Source: CAWAND01 sp963783335 (GTDB taxonomy: Bacteria; Chloroflexota; Anaerolineae; Anaerolineales; E44-bin32). From it: 64,000 nt of DNA. This document shows positions 26,141-35,390 of this stretch, piece by piece. The stretch's first letter is position 1, and each line of letters starts with the position of its first letter. The notes under the pieces were generated by a model. The model made no database searches. It saw nothing but the letters and a program-made list of their open reading frames with translations, and was not told the origin of the DNA. A program made the position numbers and the translations under genes. The stretch is taken from NCBI GenBank assembly GCA_963783335.1, contig CAWAND010000004.1:310001-374000 (forward strand). The letters are read 5' to 3'.

Positions 26141-26482
26141 TCAGTTCAATTCCAGCGTCTGCTCTGTTTCGTCGACTTTGGGGCCGTCGATGTATTCGAC
26201 CGAACATTGTGCCCGGTAGACGCCTTCGGGATCTGTCTGGCGTAGGTGAAGCGTGAAAGACATCCGTGGCGACATGGCTTCGATGATGCTCGTGCTGGCC
26301 ACTTCCTCGCCTCGGCTGTCTTCAACCACCATATGGAGGCTCGGGGGCTGCTGGAACGGCGTCAAATCAATCTCGACCTTCAACCGCCGCCCGTCTCCCA
26401 AGGGGGTGAATTCCAGCCGCCGGATTCGCACGCCCTCTGGCGGTACGGGGATTTCGGACGAATCCACCAAGTTGAGGTCCAA
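26141..26482 (-). CDS. Hypothetical beta-rich protein
   Basis: I do not recognise this 113-residue protein. It is rich in alternating hydrophobic and charged residues (IRRLEFTPLGDGRRLKVEID, MSFTLHLRQTDPEGVYRAQC), which suggests a small beta-sandwich domain. No signal peptide or transmembrane helix is visible. I chose the TTG at 26482 because AAAGGGTG lies 6 nt upstream and a promoter (-10 TATAAT at 26522-26517) is just before it; the longer frame back to 26545 would start upstream of that promoter. It ends 24 bp before the BTAD regulator, so the two are probably co-transcribed, and it could modulate that regulator. Confidence 0.6.
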   Translation of the reverse strand: MDLNLVDSSEIPVPPEGVRIRRLEFTPLGDGRRLKVEIDLTPFQQPPSLHMVVEDSRGEEVASTSIIEAMSPRMSFTLHLRQTDPEGVYRAQCSVEYIDGPKVDETEQTLELN

Positions 26483-26516
26483 GGTCAGACACCCTTTCAA
26501 AGTCGGTCGTCTCCGT

Positions 26517-26545
26517 ATTATAGTACCGGGGTTCCCCGTGTTCAC
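26517..26545 (-). promoter_or_regulatory. Promoter of the hypothetical-BTAD operon
   Basis: On the minus strand GTGAAC (26545-26540) is followed after 17 nt by TATAAT (26522-26517). The start site would fall about 25 nt before the TTG at 26482. The hexamer is nearly symmetrical (ATTATAGT on the other strand) and could also serve the divergent plus-strand gene at 26562. Confidence 0.6.
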
Positions 26546-26561
26546 CCTTGGGAGGGCGCCA

Positions 26562-27722
26562 ATGACGGACCCCTATGCATTTGAGACGTTGGCCATTCAC
26601 GCCGGTCAGTCCCCAGACCCGTCCACGGGAGCCGTCATGCCTCCCGTCTATCTCACGTCGACCTACAAACAGGACGCTGTGGGGGAAGCCCGCGGCTATG
26701 AATACTCGCGCACGGGGAACCCGACTCGGCATGCCCTCGAAGTCTGCCTGGCTGCCTTGGAAGGCGGCAAGCAGGGCCTGGCCTTCGCCTCCGGGATGGC
26801 AGCTGCCGATGCCGTGCTGCATCTGCTCAACCAGGGCGACCATGTCCTGGCGGCGCATGACCTGTACGGGGGCACCTACCGGATATTTCGCACGGTGTTC
26901 GAACAGCTTGGGGTCTCCTTCACATTTGCCGATGCCTCTGATACCGACCAGTTTCTGAATCAAATCGGCGACAACACGCGTCTTGTCTGGTTGGAAACCC
27001 CTACCAATCCCTTGCTGGAATTGTGCGACCTGGCAGCCATCGCCAAAGGCGCCCGCAACCATCCGTCCCAGCCCTTAGTTTGTGTGGACAACACTTTCGC
27101 CACACCCTACCTCCAGCAGCCTCTCACCCTGGGTGCCGACATCAGTCTGCATTCCACCACCAAATACTTGGGGGGTCATTCGGACGTGGTGGGGGGTGCG
27201 CTGGTCATGCGTGACGAGGACCTGGCCCAGCGCCTGGCCTTTATCCAGAACGCCGTAGGCGCCGTACCGGGACCCCTGGACTGCTTCCTGGTACTGCGAG
27301 GCATAAAGACCCTGCCAATCCGCATGGATCGGCACAGCGCCAACGCCAGCCGCCTGGCGGAGCACTTGGCCGGGGATGGCCGCCTCCGCCGAGTCCGCTA
27401 CCCAGGATTGCCTAGCCACCCTCAGCACGACCTAGCCAAACGCCAAATGCGCCTCCCGGGCGGGATGATCTCATTTGAGGTAGCCGCCGGCGAAGCCGTG
27501 GCCCGACGACTGGTCGAATCGACCCGATTGTTCACCCTGGCTGAGTCACTGGGTGGGGTCGAATCGCTGATTGAGCTTCCGGCACCAATGACTCACGCGT
27601 CCGTGGCTGGTTCTCCCCTCGAAGTCGACTCGTCGCTGGTGCGACTGTCAGTCGGCCTTGAGGCGCCCGACGACCTGATCCAAGACTTGGACCAGGCGCT
27701 TGAAGTAGCCCATCAGTCCTGA
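26562..27722 (+). CDS. Cystathionine gamma-synthase / gamma-lyase family PLP enzyme
   Basis: This 386-residue fold-type I PLP enzyme belongs to the Cys/Met metabolism family. Features are YEYSRTGNPTRHALE (substrate loop, near 46), ASGMAAADAVLHLL, the cofactor segment VCVDNTFATPYLQQPL (near 172) and the PLP lysine in LHSTTKYLGGHSDVVGG (near 196). The closing SLGGVESLIELPAPMTHAS with LVRLSVGLE is also standard. Synthase (O-acyl-homoserine plus Cys) and lyase (cystathionine to Cys) cannot be separated reliably by eye. The presence of cystathionine beta-synthase 1 kb away favours reverse transsulfuration. The ATG at 26562 has GGGAGG 7 nt upstream; the 103 upstream codons in frame are antisense to the neighbouring gene and were rejected. 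Confidence 0.93.
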   Translation: MTDPYAFETLAIHAGQSPDPSTGAVMPPVYLTSTYKQDAVGEARGYEYSRTGNPTRHALEVCLAALEGGKQGLAFASGMAAADAVLHLLNQGDHVLAAHDLYGGTYRIFRTVFEQLGVSFTFADASDTDQFLNQIGDNTRLVWLETPTNPLLELCDLAAIAKGARNHPSQPLVCVDNTFATPYLQQPLTLGADISLHSTTKYLGGHSDVVGGALVMRDEDLAQRLAFIQNAVGAVPGPLDCFLVLRGIKTLPIRMDRHSANASRLAEHLAGDGRLRRVRYPGLPSHPQHDLAKRQMRLPGGMISFEVAAGEAVARRLVESTRLFTLAESLGGVESLIELPAPMTHASVAGSPLEVDSSLVRLSVGLEAPDDLIQDLDQALEVAHQS

Positions 27723-27747
27723 GTTCACGCAAGGCTGGAGCCGCCAT

Positions 27748-27765
27748 TTGTGACAACTTTCACAA
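27748..27765. promoter_or_regulatory. Rex/CRP-like operator palindrome, site 3
   Basis: TTGTGAC-AACT-TTCACAA matches the Rex-type consensus at 13 of 14 positions and TGTGA-N6-TCACA exactly. It lies 25 nt after the stop codon of the PLP enzyme gene and between two convergent genes, an odd place for an operator. Confidence 0.45.
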
Positions 27766-27864
27766 CTACGTGGCGTGGGTCTTCGCATTGCGGCACAGGC
27801 AACCGGAACGGCCGGAGGCTCGTCCGGCTTGAGGACTGTCTTCGGTCACCTGACCCGGATTGGC

Positions 27865-28707
27865 TCACTCATCAAAGAGGAAGGTTGATTCTGCGTAGAA
27901 GCGCACCTGGCGGCGCTTCATAAGCTGCTTCACCCAGTCTTCAAGTTCAGCCTGCTTCTGTTCCAGAGGGATCTCCGCTTCCAGATGTGCAACGGGGAAG
28001 TTGACCCTCAAGGCGCGCGGAGAAATCACAAAGCGTGTGATGCCGGTCGGAAAGTACAATCCCTGCGCGGCGGCGGTGACAACCTCCTGGACCCCAAAAT
28101 TAGGGAACACCACCAGGCATCCCTGCTGGTCATACAAATGGTCAAGATCTTCGGGCCGCACTGCGCTAGTTCGCTCGAAGTGCCAGCGGCCGTCGTAGGT
28201 GGTCACAATATGGTTGAGGGCCGTCAATCTGTCGGCCAAGCTCTTCAATCCATTTTCAACTTTCCACACCGCCCCTCCGCGTACTGCAACATAGGCCTCG
28301 GCGGCTTCGGCCTCAAGCGCCTGGGTTGCCCGATCGTGATCGCTTTCTACCAGCGCAAGTTCCGGATCGGCTTCCAGCCTCTCCAGAATCTCATCTGGGT
28401 CAGGACAAAAGACGACATGGTTCCAGGTCTTGACATTCACCGAGTCACCGTTCGGATGGGCCACCTGAACCAGCGCATGAGGCAGCCCCAATGAAGTCAG
28501 AGCGAGAACCCGGTTGGCCCCGTCGAGCACCACATAGCGGATCCGTTCACCGCCGAGCGGAAGGACCACGGGTGGATTCTTGAGGATCCCGTCCCGGCGA
28601 AGAGCCTCAACCAGAGGTCGGGCCCGCTGTGGATCGGTGTGTTCATGTGGTTGTAGGGAGTCTGTGGGGACGATTGCCAGGTGCGGCAAATCAGGCAGGC
28701 GTTTCAT
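27865..28707 (-). CDS. ParB/SerK-like protein, putative free L-serine kinase
   Basis: This 280-residue protein has a ParB-like N-terminal domain: HEHTDPQRARPLVEALRRDG, then NPPVVLPLG and VVLDGANRVLALTSLGLPHA, which corresponds to the DGHHR segment of the family. This layout is that of SerK and SbnI, ParB-fold kinases that make O-phospho-L-serine, rather than of plasmid-partition ParB (no helix-turn-helix follows). The gene starts inside the end of the cystathionine beta-synthase gene (17-nt overlap, GGAGAAAC before the ATG), so the two are coupled. O-phosphoserine would be a suitable substrate for that PLP enzyme. The kinase call is inferred from fold, motif and context. Confidence 0.65.
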   Translation of the reverse strand: MKRLPDLPHLAIVPTDSLQPHEHTDPQRARPLVEALRRDGILKNPPVVLPLGGERIRYVVLDGANRVLALTSLGLPHALVQVAHPNGDSVNVKTWNHVVFCPDPDEILERLEADPELALVESDHDRATQALEAEAAEAYVAVRGGAVWKVENGLKSLADRLTALNHIVTTYDGRWHFERTSAVRPEDLDHLYDQQGCLVVFPNFGVQEVVTAAAQGLYFPTGITRFVISPRALRVNFPVAHLEAEIPLEQKQAELEDWVKQLMKRRQVRFYAESTFLFDE

Positions 28708-30130
28708 GTTTCTCCAAGGGCGCCAAATACTCCAAGGCATCAATAATCGTCAGAATACCGACTGGACGCTGGCCGTCATCAACCAGCACGATTACCTTCC
28801 TTTGCATCAAATCGGGCAAAACCTCGACCAAGGGAGTCGCTGACCGACTGGTTCGGACGTCAGTGTTGATCATCCCCTCGATGGTCTCATCGGGCGGATG
28901 GTCGTGATCGCTGCTCAACATGTGATTGAGCAGCTCGAGCTCCGTGACCAATCCTGCCAATGCGCCATCTTCGTCCACCACCGGCAGTTGGTCAATGCCG
29001 TTTTGGCGCATCCTTCCGATCACATCCCGCATCGTGTCGCCTCTGGAGGCCGTGATCAGCGCTGACAGTCCGCGGGCTCGGGCAACTTCCAAAGCACTGA
29101 TGCGGCGCGTGTCAACCGGAAGGAATCCATGTTCGCGCATCCAGTCGTCGTTATAGAGCTTGGACAGGTAGCGGGCGCCGGTGTCAGGAAAGATGACCAC
29201 CACCAGCCTGTCTTCTGGAAGGTCACGCGCATACTTCAGGGCGCCTGCCAGCGCCGACCCACTGGACCCGCCAGCAAAGATGCCTTCGTCTCGGACCAAA
29301 CGGCGAGTCCAGAGGAAGGACTCTGCGTCGTCGACCTGCACGACCTGGTCAACCAGGGAAAGATCCAGGGTGCTGGGAACGAAATCTTCCCCAATGCCTT
29401 CCACTTTGTACGTGGTCGCGTCCAGACCTTCAGCCGAACCTCCCCGCTTCCACGCTTCGTACAGCAAGGAGCCCTCGGGATCGACGCCAACGATCTGCAC
29501 ATTTGTGTCCTGTTCGCGCATGTACCTGGCGACGCCGGTGATCGTTCCTCCAGTGCCCATGCCAATCACGACATCCGTAACCCTGCCCTCGCTTTGCTCC
29601 CAGATCTCGGGACCCGTCGAGTGGTAGTGGCTCAATGGATTGTCCGGATTGTGATACTGGTTTGCCAGCACAGCATTGGGCGTTTCTTCAACGAGCCGTC
29701 GTGCCACGGAGTAGTACGAACGAGGGTCGTCCGGAGCGACGGCGGTCGGCGTGATCACGACCCGCGCCCCGTAGGCACGCAGGAGCCTGATCTTCTCATC
29801 CGACATCTTGTCTGGGATCACGAACACGGCCTGATATCCGCGCAGCGCGCAGGCTATCGCCAGGGCAGCCCCCGTGTTGCCCGACGTGGCTTCGACAACG
29901 GTGCCGCCGGGGCGCAGCTCCCCGCTCTTCTCGAAGCCGTCAATCATAGGGAAAGCGATTCGATCCTTGATCGAGCCGCCCGGGTTGAACATCTCCAATT
30001 TGGCATACAAGGAACATTTCAACCCGCGGGCGACGTGATTGAGACGGACCAAAGGCGTCCGTCCGATCGTGCCGGCGACATCGTCGAAGACGTTGTTTTC
30101 GAAAGAGGCTTTAAGCCCCAAGGGTGACAT
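28691..30130 (-). CDS. Cystathionine beta-synthase with two C-terminal CBS domains
   Basis: This 479-residue PLP enzyme (fold type II) condenses serine, or an activated serine, with homocysteine. The start TIGRTPLVRLN, the PLP lysine in NPGGSIKDRIAFPMI (near 50), the substrate loop EATSGNTGAAL and the phosphate cup GMGTGGTITGVARY are all present. A pair of CBS domains covers about 350-475 (RRISALEVARARG, GIDQLPVVDEDGALAGLVTE, RKVIVLVDDGQRPVGILTIID), which usually bind an adenosyl ligand. The start at 30130 gives the usual N-terminus. Its last codons overlap the SerK-like gene by 17 nt. That partner suggests the real substrate may be O-phosphoserine rather than serine. Confidence 0.93.
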   Translation of the reverse strand: MSPLGLKASFENNVFDDVAGTIGRTPLVRLNHVARGLKCSLYAKLEMFNPGGSIKDRIAFPMIDGFEKSGELRPGGTVVEATSGNTGAALAIACALRGYQAVFVIPDKMSDEKIRLLRAYGARVVITPTAVAPDDPRSYYSVARRLVEETPNAVLANQYHNPDNPLSHYHSTGPEIWEQSEGRVTDVVIGMGTGGTITGVARYMREQDTNVQIVGVDPEGSLLYEAWKRGGSAEGLDATTYKVEGIGEDFVPSTLDLSLVDQVVQVDDAESFLWTRRLVRDEGIFAGGSSGSALAGALKYARDLPEDRLVVVIFPDTGARYLSKLYNDDWMREHGFLPVDTRRISALEVARARGLSALITASRGDTMRDVIGRMRQNGIDQLPVVDEDGALAGLVTELELLNHMLSSDHDHPPDETIEGMINTDVRTSRSATPLVEVLPDLMQRKVIVLVDDGQRPVGILTIIDALEYLAPLEKHETPA

Positions 30131-30238
30131 GCTGAGCTCGGTCCCTCTGATCAATCCGCTAGTCGAAAGCGTACCACGGTTTAGGATGCCGGCCAAGATT
30201 TGGCGGCCTTGACGGCCATCCTGCCCAGCGTCAAAGAG

Positions 30239-30244
30239 TATAAT
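30239..30244 (+). promoter_or_regulatory. Putative -10 box upstream of the M20 dipeptidase
   Basis: TATAAT lies 129 nt before the start codon. TTGACG at 30209-30214 is 24 nt upstream, too far for a normal -35, so only the -10 is proposed. The leader holds a direct path to AGGAG before the ATG. Confidence 0.4.
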
Positions 30245-30373
30245 GATTGCCGTTCGGCGCCCCACACCCCTTGTTCACCTCCGGCGGAGGCGGGCAAAGT
30301 TGGTGGTCGCGCACTGCCTTGCGGAGAGGATGCAGCCGCCAGGACGGTCTACCACAATCACAGGAGCCAGTGC

Positions 30374-31747
30374 ATGTCTGATCGAACGCCCGCCATCGAC
30401 TACGCCAAGGACCACAGCGAGGCCTTTCTTGAATCACTAAATGAGCTGCTGCGTATCCCGTCGATTTCGACCCTGCCAGAGAACGAACCAGACATGGCCA
30501 AGGCCGCCGAATGGCTGGCAGAACGCATGCGGAGCTTGGGCTTCTCCGAAGTTGAGATCATCCCCACCAAACGCCATCCTGTGGTCTATGGCGAACATAT
30601 GCAAGCTGGGCCCGATGCCCCAACGATACTTGTCTACGGGCACTACGACGTCCAGCCGGCAGATCCACTTGATCTATGGGAAACCGATCCGTTCGAACCC
30701 ACCGTTCGCGGGAACGATCTCTTCGCCAGGGGCGCATCCGACATGAAGGGGCAGATTGTCGCCCACTTGATGGCTGTTGAATCGATGATCAACACCAGCG
30801 GCCTTCCGGTCAATCTGAAGTACATGGTTGAAGGTGAAGAAGAGATCGGCTCGCCCAACATCGAAGCCTTCATTCAGCAGCACAAAGACAAGCTGGCCTG
30901 TGATGTCTGCCTTAACGCCGACGCCGGCATCCTCGCCGCCGACATACCCGCCATCACCTACGGGCTGCGCGGCCTGGCTTACTTCGAGATCCGGCTGCAA
31001 GGCGCCGATAGGGACTTGCACTCCGGCCGATTCGGCGGAACGATCCCCAATCCAGGCAATGCACTCGCCAAGCTGATCGCTGGCATGCACGATGAACAAG
31101 GCCGAGTGACGCTGCCTGGCTTTTACACCAAAGTGCGCCCTCTTTCGGACGAAGAGCGCGACGAGCTGGCCAAGCTGCCGGAAGATGAAGCCTGGTGGAA
31201 AGCACAATCGGGCTCGGACGTTCTCACGGGCGAAATCGGATACACGCCCACCGAACGAGCCTCGGCCAGGCCCACGTTGGATGTCAACGGGCTGCTCTGC
31301 GGATTCACGGGTGAAGGCTCAAAGACGGTCCTTCCGGCCAAGGCCATGGCCAAGATTTCGATGCGCTTGGTGCCCGATCAGACTGCGGCTGAAACCGAGA
31401 CGTCCCTGCGCCAGTACCTAGAGGAAAACATGCCGGCAGGTATCTCTTGGGAGCTGATCAATCACGCCGGCGGGGAGCCCTCCATCATCGATGTGGACTC
31501 CCCGGCGGTCAAAGCGGCCAGCAAGGCCTTTCTGCAGACCTGGGGGAAGGCTCCCCTATTCGATCGCGAGGGTGGCTCAGTCCCCGTCGTCGGGATCATT
31601 CAGAAGCGGCTGGGGGCGGGAAGCTTGATGCTTGGCTACGGCCTGCCTGACGACAACCTGCATGCCCCCAACGAGAAGCTCCATCTGCCCAACTACTTCC
31701 GCGGCATTGAGACCTACATTCACTTCACCCACGAAATGGCGGAGTGA
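30374..31747 (+). CDS. M20-family dipeptidase (ArgE/DapE/carnosinase-like)
   Basis: This 457-residue dinuclear zinc peptidase probably cleaves dipeptides or N-acyl amino acids in the cytoplasm. The metal ligands are recognisable: VYGHYDVQPAD (His and first Asp), ARGASDMKGQIVAHL (bridging Asp), MVEGEEEIGSPN (the catalytic Glu-Glu pair), NADAG, and the late His in NLHAPNEKLHLPNY. The M20 dimerisation domain lies about 200-355 (RDLHSGRFGGTIPNP). AGGAG sits 7 nt before the ATG at 30374; the 58 in-frame upstream codons lie across the promoter region and were excluded. It is followed after 10 bp by the DUF1385 gene. Confidence 0.93.
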   Translation: MSDRTPAIDYAKDHSEAFLESLNELLRIPSISTLPENEPDMAKAAEWLAERMRSLGFSEVEIIPTKRHPVVYGEHMQAGPDAPTILVYGHYDVQPADPLDLWETDPFEPTVRGNDLFARGASDMKGQIVAHLMAVESMINTSGLPVNLKYMVEGEEEIGSPNIEAFIQQHKDKLACDVCLNADAGILAADIPAITYGLRGLAYFEIRLQGADRDLHSGRFGGTIPNPGNALAKLIAGMHDEQGRVTLPGFYTKVRPLSDEERDELAKLPEDEAWWKAQSGSDVLTGEIGYTPTERASARPTLDVNGLLCGFTGEGSKTVLPAKAMAKISMRLVPDQTAAETETSLRQYLEENMPAGISWELINHAGGEPSIIDVDSPAVKAASKAFLQTWGKAPLFDREGGSVPVVGIIQKRLGAGSLMLGYGLPDDNLHAPNEKLHLPNYFRGIETYIHFTHEMAE

Positions 31748-31757
31748 CAAGTACTCG

Positions 31758-32684
31758 ATGAAGACATCCGCGGCGCAACCCCAAAATCTGCCGACCTATG
31801 GCGGCCAAGCGGTGATCGAAGGCGTGATGATGCGCGGACGCTCATCCTGCAAGGTGGCCGTTCGCACTCCCGAGAAGGCCATCCAAGTGGAAGACCTTCC
31901 CCTGTCGTCGGTCTATCGCAGCCGTTGGGCCACCTTGCCCTTCCTGCGCGGCCTGCTCGTTCTGTGGGACGCTTTGGGGCTGGGTATGCGAGCCTTGACT
32001 TTCTCCGCCAACGTCCAGACCGGGGAAGACGCCAAGCTCGAGGGCGCCCCGATGGCCATCACCATGGCTTTTTCGCTGCTCTTCGGCGTGGGGTTGTTTT
32101 TCCTGCTTCCGGCAGGCGGCGCCTACCTGGTCGGACAATTCACCCCGCTCTCATCGGGGTGGGTCAACATCATCGAGGGGCTGGTCCGGCTCCTGCTGCT
32201 GGTCGGATACATCTGGGGCATCGGGCTGATGCCCGACATCCAGCGCGTCTATGGCTACCACGGTGCCGAACACATGACGATAAACGCCTTTGAGGCCGGC
32301 GCCGATCTGCAGGTCGAAAGTGTGCGCCGCTATTCCAGGCAGCACGCGCGCTGCGGCACAGCCTTCTTGCTCACGGTGGTCGTCTTTTCCGTGATCCTCT
32401 TCAGTCTGCTCGGGGAAATGGCCCTTATCCCGCGCCTGGTGAGCCGACTGCTGCTTCTGCCCGTGCTGGCATCGGTCGCCTATGAGTACATCCGCTTGAC
32501 GTCCCGATTCTTGGACCGCTGGTGGATATGGCCGTTTGTGGCGCCCAATTTGGCGCTTCAGAATCTGACCACCCGCCGCCCGGATGACAGCATGTTGGAG
32601 GTCGCCATCGCCGCCTTCAAAGCGATGCGTGCGGCGGAACAAGAACCTGTCAGCCAGGCCACAGCCATGGAGCAGGCCGCCTAA
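31758..32684 (+). CDS. DUF1385 (YqhQ-like) membrane protein
   Basis: This 308-residue protein has the DUF1385 hallmark GGQAVIEGVMMRG at about residues 15-27. Three to four hydrophobic segments follow (about 95-125, 145-170, 205-245), with a conserved YGYHGAEHMTINAFEAG around 165-181 and RYSRQHARCGTAFLL. The biochemical role of the family is not established. The His, Glu and Cys residues near the membrane suggest an enzyme or metal site. It follows the M20 peptidase after 10 bp and is probably co-transcribed. The start at ATG 31758 was chosen because the upstream 42 codons overlap the peptidase gene out of frame. Confidence 0.88.
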   Translation: MKTSAAQPQNLPTYGGQAVIEGVMMRGRSSCKVAVRTPEKAIQVEDLPLSSVYRSRWATLPFLRGLLVLWDALGLGMRALTFSANVQTGEDAKLEGAPMAITMAFSLLFGVGLFFLLPAGGAYLVGQFTPLSSGWVNIIEGLVRLLLLVGYIWGIGLMPDIQRVYGYHGAEHMTINAFEAGADLQVESVRRYSRQHARCGTAFLLTVVVFSVILFSLLGEMALIPRLVSRLLLLPVLASVAYEYIRLTSRFLDRWWIWPFVAPNLALQNLTTRRPDDSMLEVAIAAFKAMRAAEQEPVSQATAMEQAA

Positions 32685-32786
32685 CCAGCGCCAGCTGCCG
32701 ACCACCACTTTCTCAAGCGCGTTGGCTCACGCGTCAACCTCTGACCCACGATCCAGTCTTGCCGAAATTCCGGTCCTCAGGTCCCC

Positions 32787-35390
32787 TCACCCATGGTGGG
32801 TAACCCAGGCCTCCTCCGGCATCAGAGCCTTCTGCTGCATGGGGATGATCGCCCGGTAGACTTGGCGCGGGGAACGCCGCTCTCCATCGACCGTCAGCAG
32901 CGTCTCAAGAGGCAGGCCAAACCATGCCTCGTTCTCCTTAAGCACGTGCTCGATCAACGCCCAGTGTTCTTCTCTGAAGGCCACAAAGGCGCCGCCGTTC
33001 AACTGATCCTCCCCGACCAGATGCTTGGGATCCCGAACAAAGATGGCACCACCCGACGCGAGTGAGAAAAGGTTACCCCCGGGATATGGGGTCTCCATGG
33101 GCCGCCAGGCGCCTTCGTCCGAGTACATCATCCCATTCAACACAACAAATCCGCCTCCGTTCAATGGATCGCCGGCCATGAATGATTCCGCCAGGTAGTC
33201 CAAACAGGTGCCGTTTATGACCACCCGCGGGCTGCCCACGGCGTTGATCAGCGGGCGGCCGGCAGCGCTCCCCAGCACATACGCTTCGCCTCCCTTGGCC
33301 GCGTACATGAACGTCTGGCCCACATCGCCATGGACCACCAGCTTTCCGGCTTTCATAATCTGTGCCAGTTGATCCTGGCCGGACGCGTGGACGATCACCT
33401 CGGCCCCGTCGATCCCCGAGCCAAGGTAGTCGCCTGGTGACCCATAGACGTCGATCCGCAGTCCCTGGGTATCCTTCCCAAGGCCGTTGGCAATGAAACG
33501 ATGGCCGCGGACGCCATGGACCAATATGCTTCGAGCACCTGCGGCTGCAAGTCGATTGATGACGTCTGCCAGCGAGCCAGGGCCTTCCGGAGCGTAGCCC
33601 CTCGCATCGACGACTACTGTCGTGTCCGAATCCATCGTCGGGAGGTCATCCCCCTCCCGAAGTCCGACGAAACCTTCGCCTGATCGCTGATGGATGGCTT
33701 CCAGCAGCCGCTGGCGCGCACCGTCGATCATGCTTAGGAGCGCACTTCGTCTTAGTGAGTGCGTCGCATAGCGGCGGTCGATCATCAAGGCCAGGAGATC
33801 CAGGGCCCGGCGACGATCGATGGTGGAACCTTCCTCCCCTGCGGCGATGATTAACTCAAGGAAGCTCTCAACATCGCCATAGTCCCAAGTCTTCAGCCCT
33901 TCGACATACCCGTCGAACATAGACTGCAGCGAGCCTTTCTGTGTCCCCTGTGCACCCTCGCGCCTAGGCCGGCCGTTGGCATGCGGCGGAGCTTCAGCGG
34001 GCAGTTCGATCACCGTGCCAAACTTGTCGCGGCACACCAGATCGGCCCGGCCGTCGCGCCCGCGGATGACGTCGAACACGAACGCTCCTCCGTCGGTGTG
34101 ACTCCCGCCGCGTGCGTTCCACACCCGATCAGGCCGCGACCAGAACCGATCATCTTCGGATGCCAGGCTGCCCAGGGCGGCGTCAATGGCCTGTTTCTCC
34201 GAGGCAGCGAAGCCGATCGACGGCCCATTTGCCCCTGTCGCTTGCAGTGCGAACACCTGTGGGCGAAGCATGCTCGTGTCGGTAATCCCGATCAGACGAG
34301 ACGTGCGAGGCGCGTCGCCACTGGCCTCCGATTGCGCGATCAGGAAGAACCACGGGCCGTCCGGGGATCCGTGCATGTGAACCGTCTGGAGGCGCTCGTA
34401 GATTTCCTGTTTCTCGACAGGCAGCATGGTGAAGTCACGTTCGGTCGTCGGCGCCAACGCCTCGATCACGTATTCCAACGGGTAGCCATAGGTTCGGTGG
34501 AGCAGATCGAAGACCAACACTGAGACCTCGGTGTCCGTCAAGAACAGGGGGCGGATGTTTTGCTGGGCCAGGTACGCGCACACGGAGGCATAGTTGGCGA
34601 AGTCGCCGTTGTGAACGAGCGCCTCATTCAGGCCCACGAAGGGGTGTGCTCCGCCAGGATGCCAGACCCGCCCCTTGGTCGGATAACGATGATGCCCGAT
34701 CCACACGTGGGCCCGGACATCATGCAGCCCATAGGCCTGTATCACGTCATCGCCATAGCCGACCATCTTGAGCGCCAGCAGGTCCTTCCCATGCGAAAGC
34801 ACAAACGCCCTTTGCTCCCCCAGAGATGCGTAGTAGGCCTTGTTGAGGGCGTAGCTGTTCTGATAGACCCACTCGTCCTCCAGGGCTTGGCGTGGCAGAG
34901 CCTCAAGTCCGTGCACTTCAGCGAAACCATCCACAATTTCATCGCGCACATGCCCAAAATAGAGCACCACCTCTGGAGGTCGGGTCTCCAATCGAGGCAC
35001 GTTTGTCACCGGCATAGTGTGGATGTGATGTATGTCGAATCCTGGCCGGATGTGACTCTCCTCCACCAGCTCACGAGCGCCAGGTTGCAGGTAGGCCATC
35101 GCCAGCAGGGTGTCCTGGCGAAGAATCTCTGGGGTGACACCAAACTGGTCTGGGTCCAACCCGGCCAGCGCCGCCCCGCCGCCCTTGCCATTGCCGCGGT
35201 TGCGCATCTGCCGCAGAGCCTGGAGCAGATGACGCCCGGGGATCCGTTCGCTGCAGGCGATCCCGATGACACCGCAACCGCCCTCTGCCTCGGCGCTGTG
35301 CGTGGGAAGCGGCCCGCGCATGTCCTCGACCAGCCGACGGCGAGAGCCGATCACCTTGTTCGTGAGCATTCGATCATCTCTGGTCGACAT
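32787..35390 (-). CDS. Glutamate synthase subunit: class-II glutamine amidotransferase fused to GXGXG domain
   Basis: This 867-residue fusion combines two domains of glutamate synthase that are separate genes in archaeal-type and MgsABC-type enzymes. The N-terminal Ntn-hydrolase glutaminase begins with the nucleophile in GGCGVIGIA (near residue 39). It continues with HHRYPTKGRVWHPGGAHPF and LVHNGDFANYASV (near 230-265), releasing ammonia from glutamine. The C-terminal beta-helix (about 600-830) has DYLGSGIDGAEV and KGGEAYVLGSAAGRPL typical of the GltB GXGXG domain. The ATG at 35390 has AGGAG 6 nt upstream and lies inside the end of the FMN subunit gene, so translation is coupled. The Cys would have to be exposed by removal of about 38 residues. 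Confidence 0.9.
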   Translation of the reverse strand: MSTRDDRMLTNKVIGSRRRLVEDMRGPLPTHSAEAEGGCGVIGIACSERIPGRHLLQALRQMRNRGNGKGGGAALAGLDPDQFGVTPEILRQDTLLAMAYLQPGARELVEESHIRPGFDIHHIHTMPVTNVPRLETRPPEVVLYFGHVRDEIVDGFAEVHGLEALPRQALEDEWVYQNSYALNKAYYASLGEQRAFVLSHGKDLLALKMVGYGDDVIQAYGLHDVRAHVWIGHHRYPTKGRVWHPGGAHPFVGLNEALVHNGDFANYASVCAYLAQQNIRPLFLTDTEVSVLVFDLLHRTYGYPLEYVIEALAPTTERDFTMLPVEKQEIYERLQTVHMHGSPDGPWFFLIAQSEASGDAPRTSRLIGITDTSMLRPQVFALQATGANGPSIGFAASEKQAIDAALGSLASEDDRFWSRPDRVWNARGGSHTDGGAFVFDVIRGRDGRADLVCRDKFGTVIELPAEAPPHANGRPRREGAQGTQKGSLQSMFDGYVEGLKTWDYGDVESFLELIIAAGEEGSTIDRRRALDLLALMIDRRYATHSLRRSALLSMIDGARQRLLEAIHQRSGEGFVGLREGDDLPTMDSDTTVVVDARGYAPEGPGSLADVINRLAAAGARSILVHGVRGHRFIANGLGKDTQGLRIDVYGSPGDYLGSGIDGAEVIVHASGQDQLAQIMKAGKLVVHGDVGQTFMYAAKGGEAYVLGSAAGRPLINAVGSPRVVINGTCLDYLAESFMAGDPLNGGGFVVLNGMMYSDEGAWRPMETPYPGGNLFSLASGGAIFVRDPKHLVGEDQLNGGAFVAFREEHWALIEHVLKENEAWFGLPLETLLTVDGERRSPRQVYRAIIPMQQKALMPEEAWVTHHG

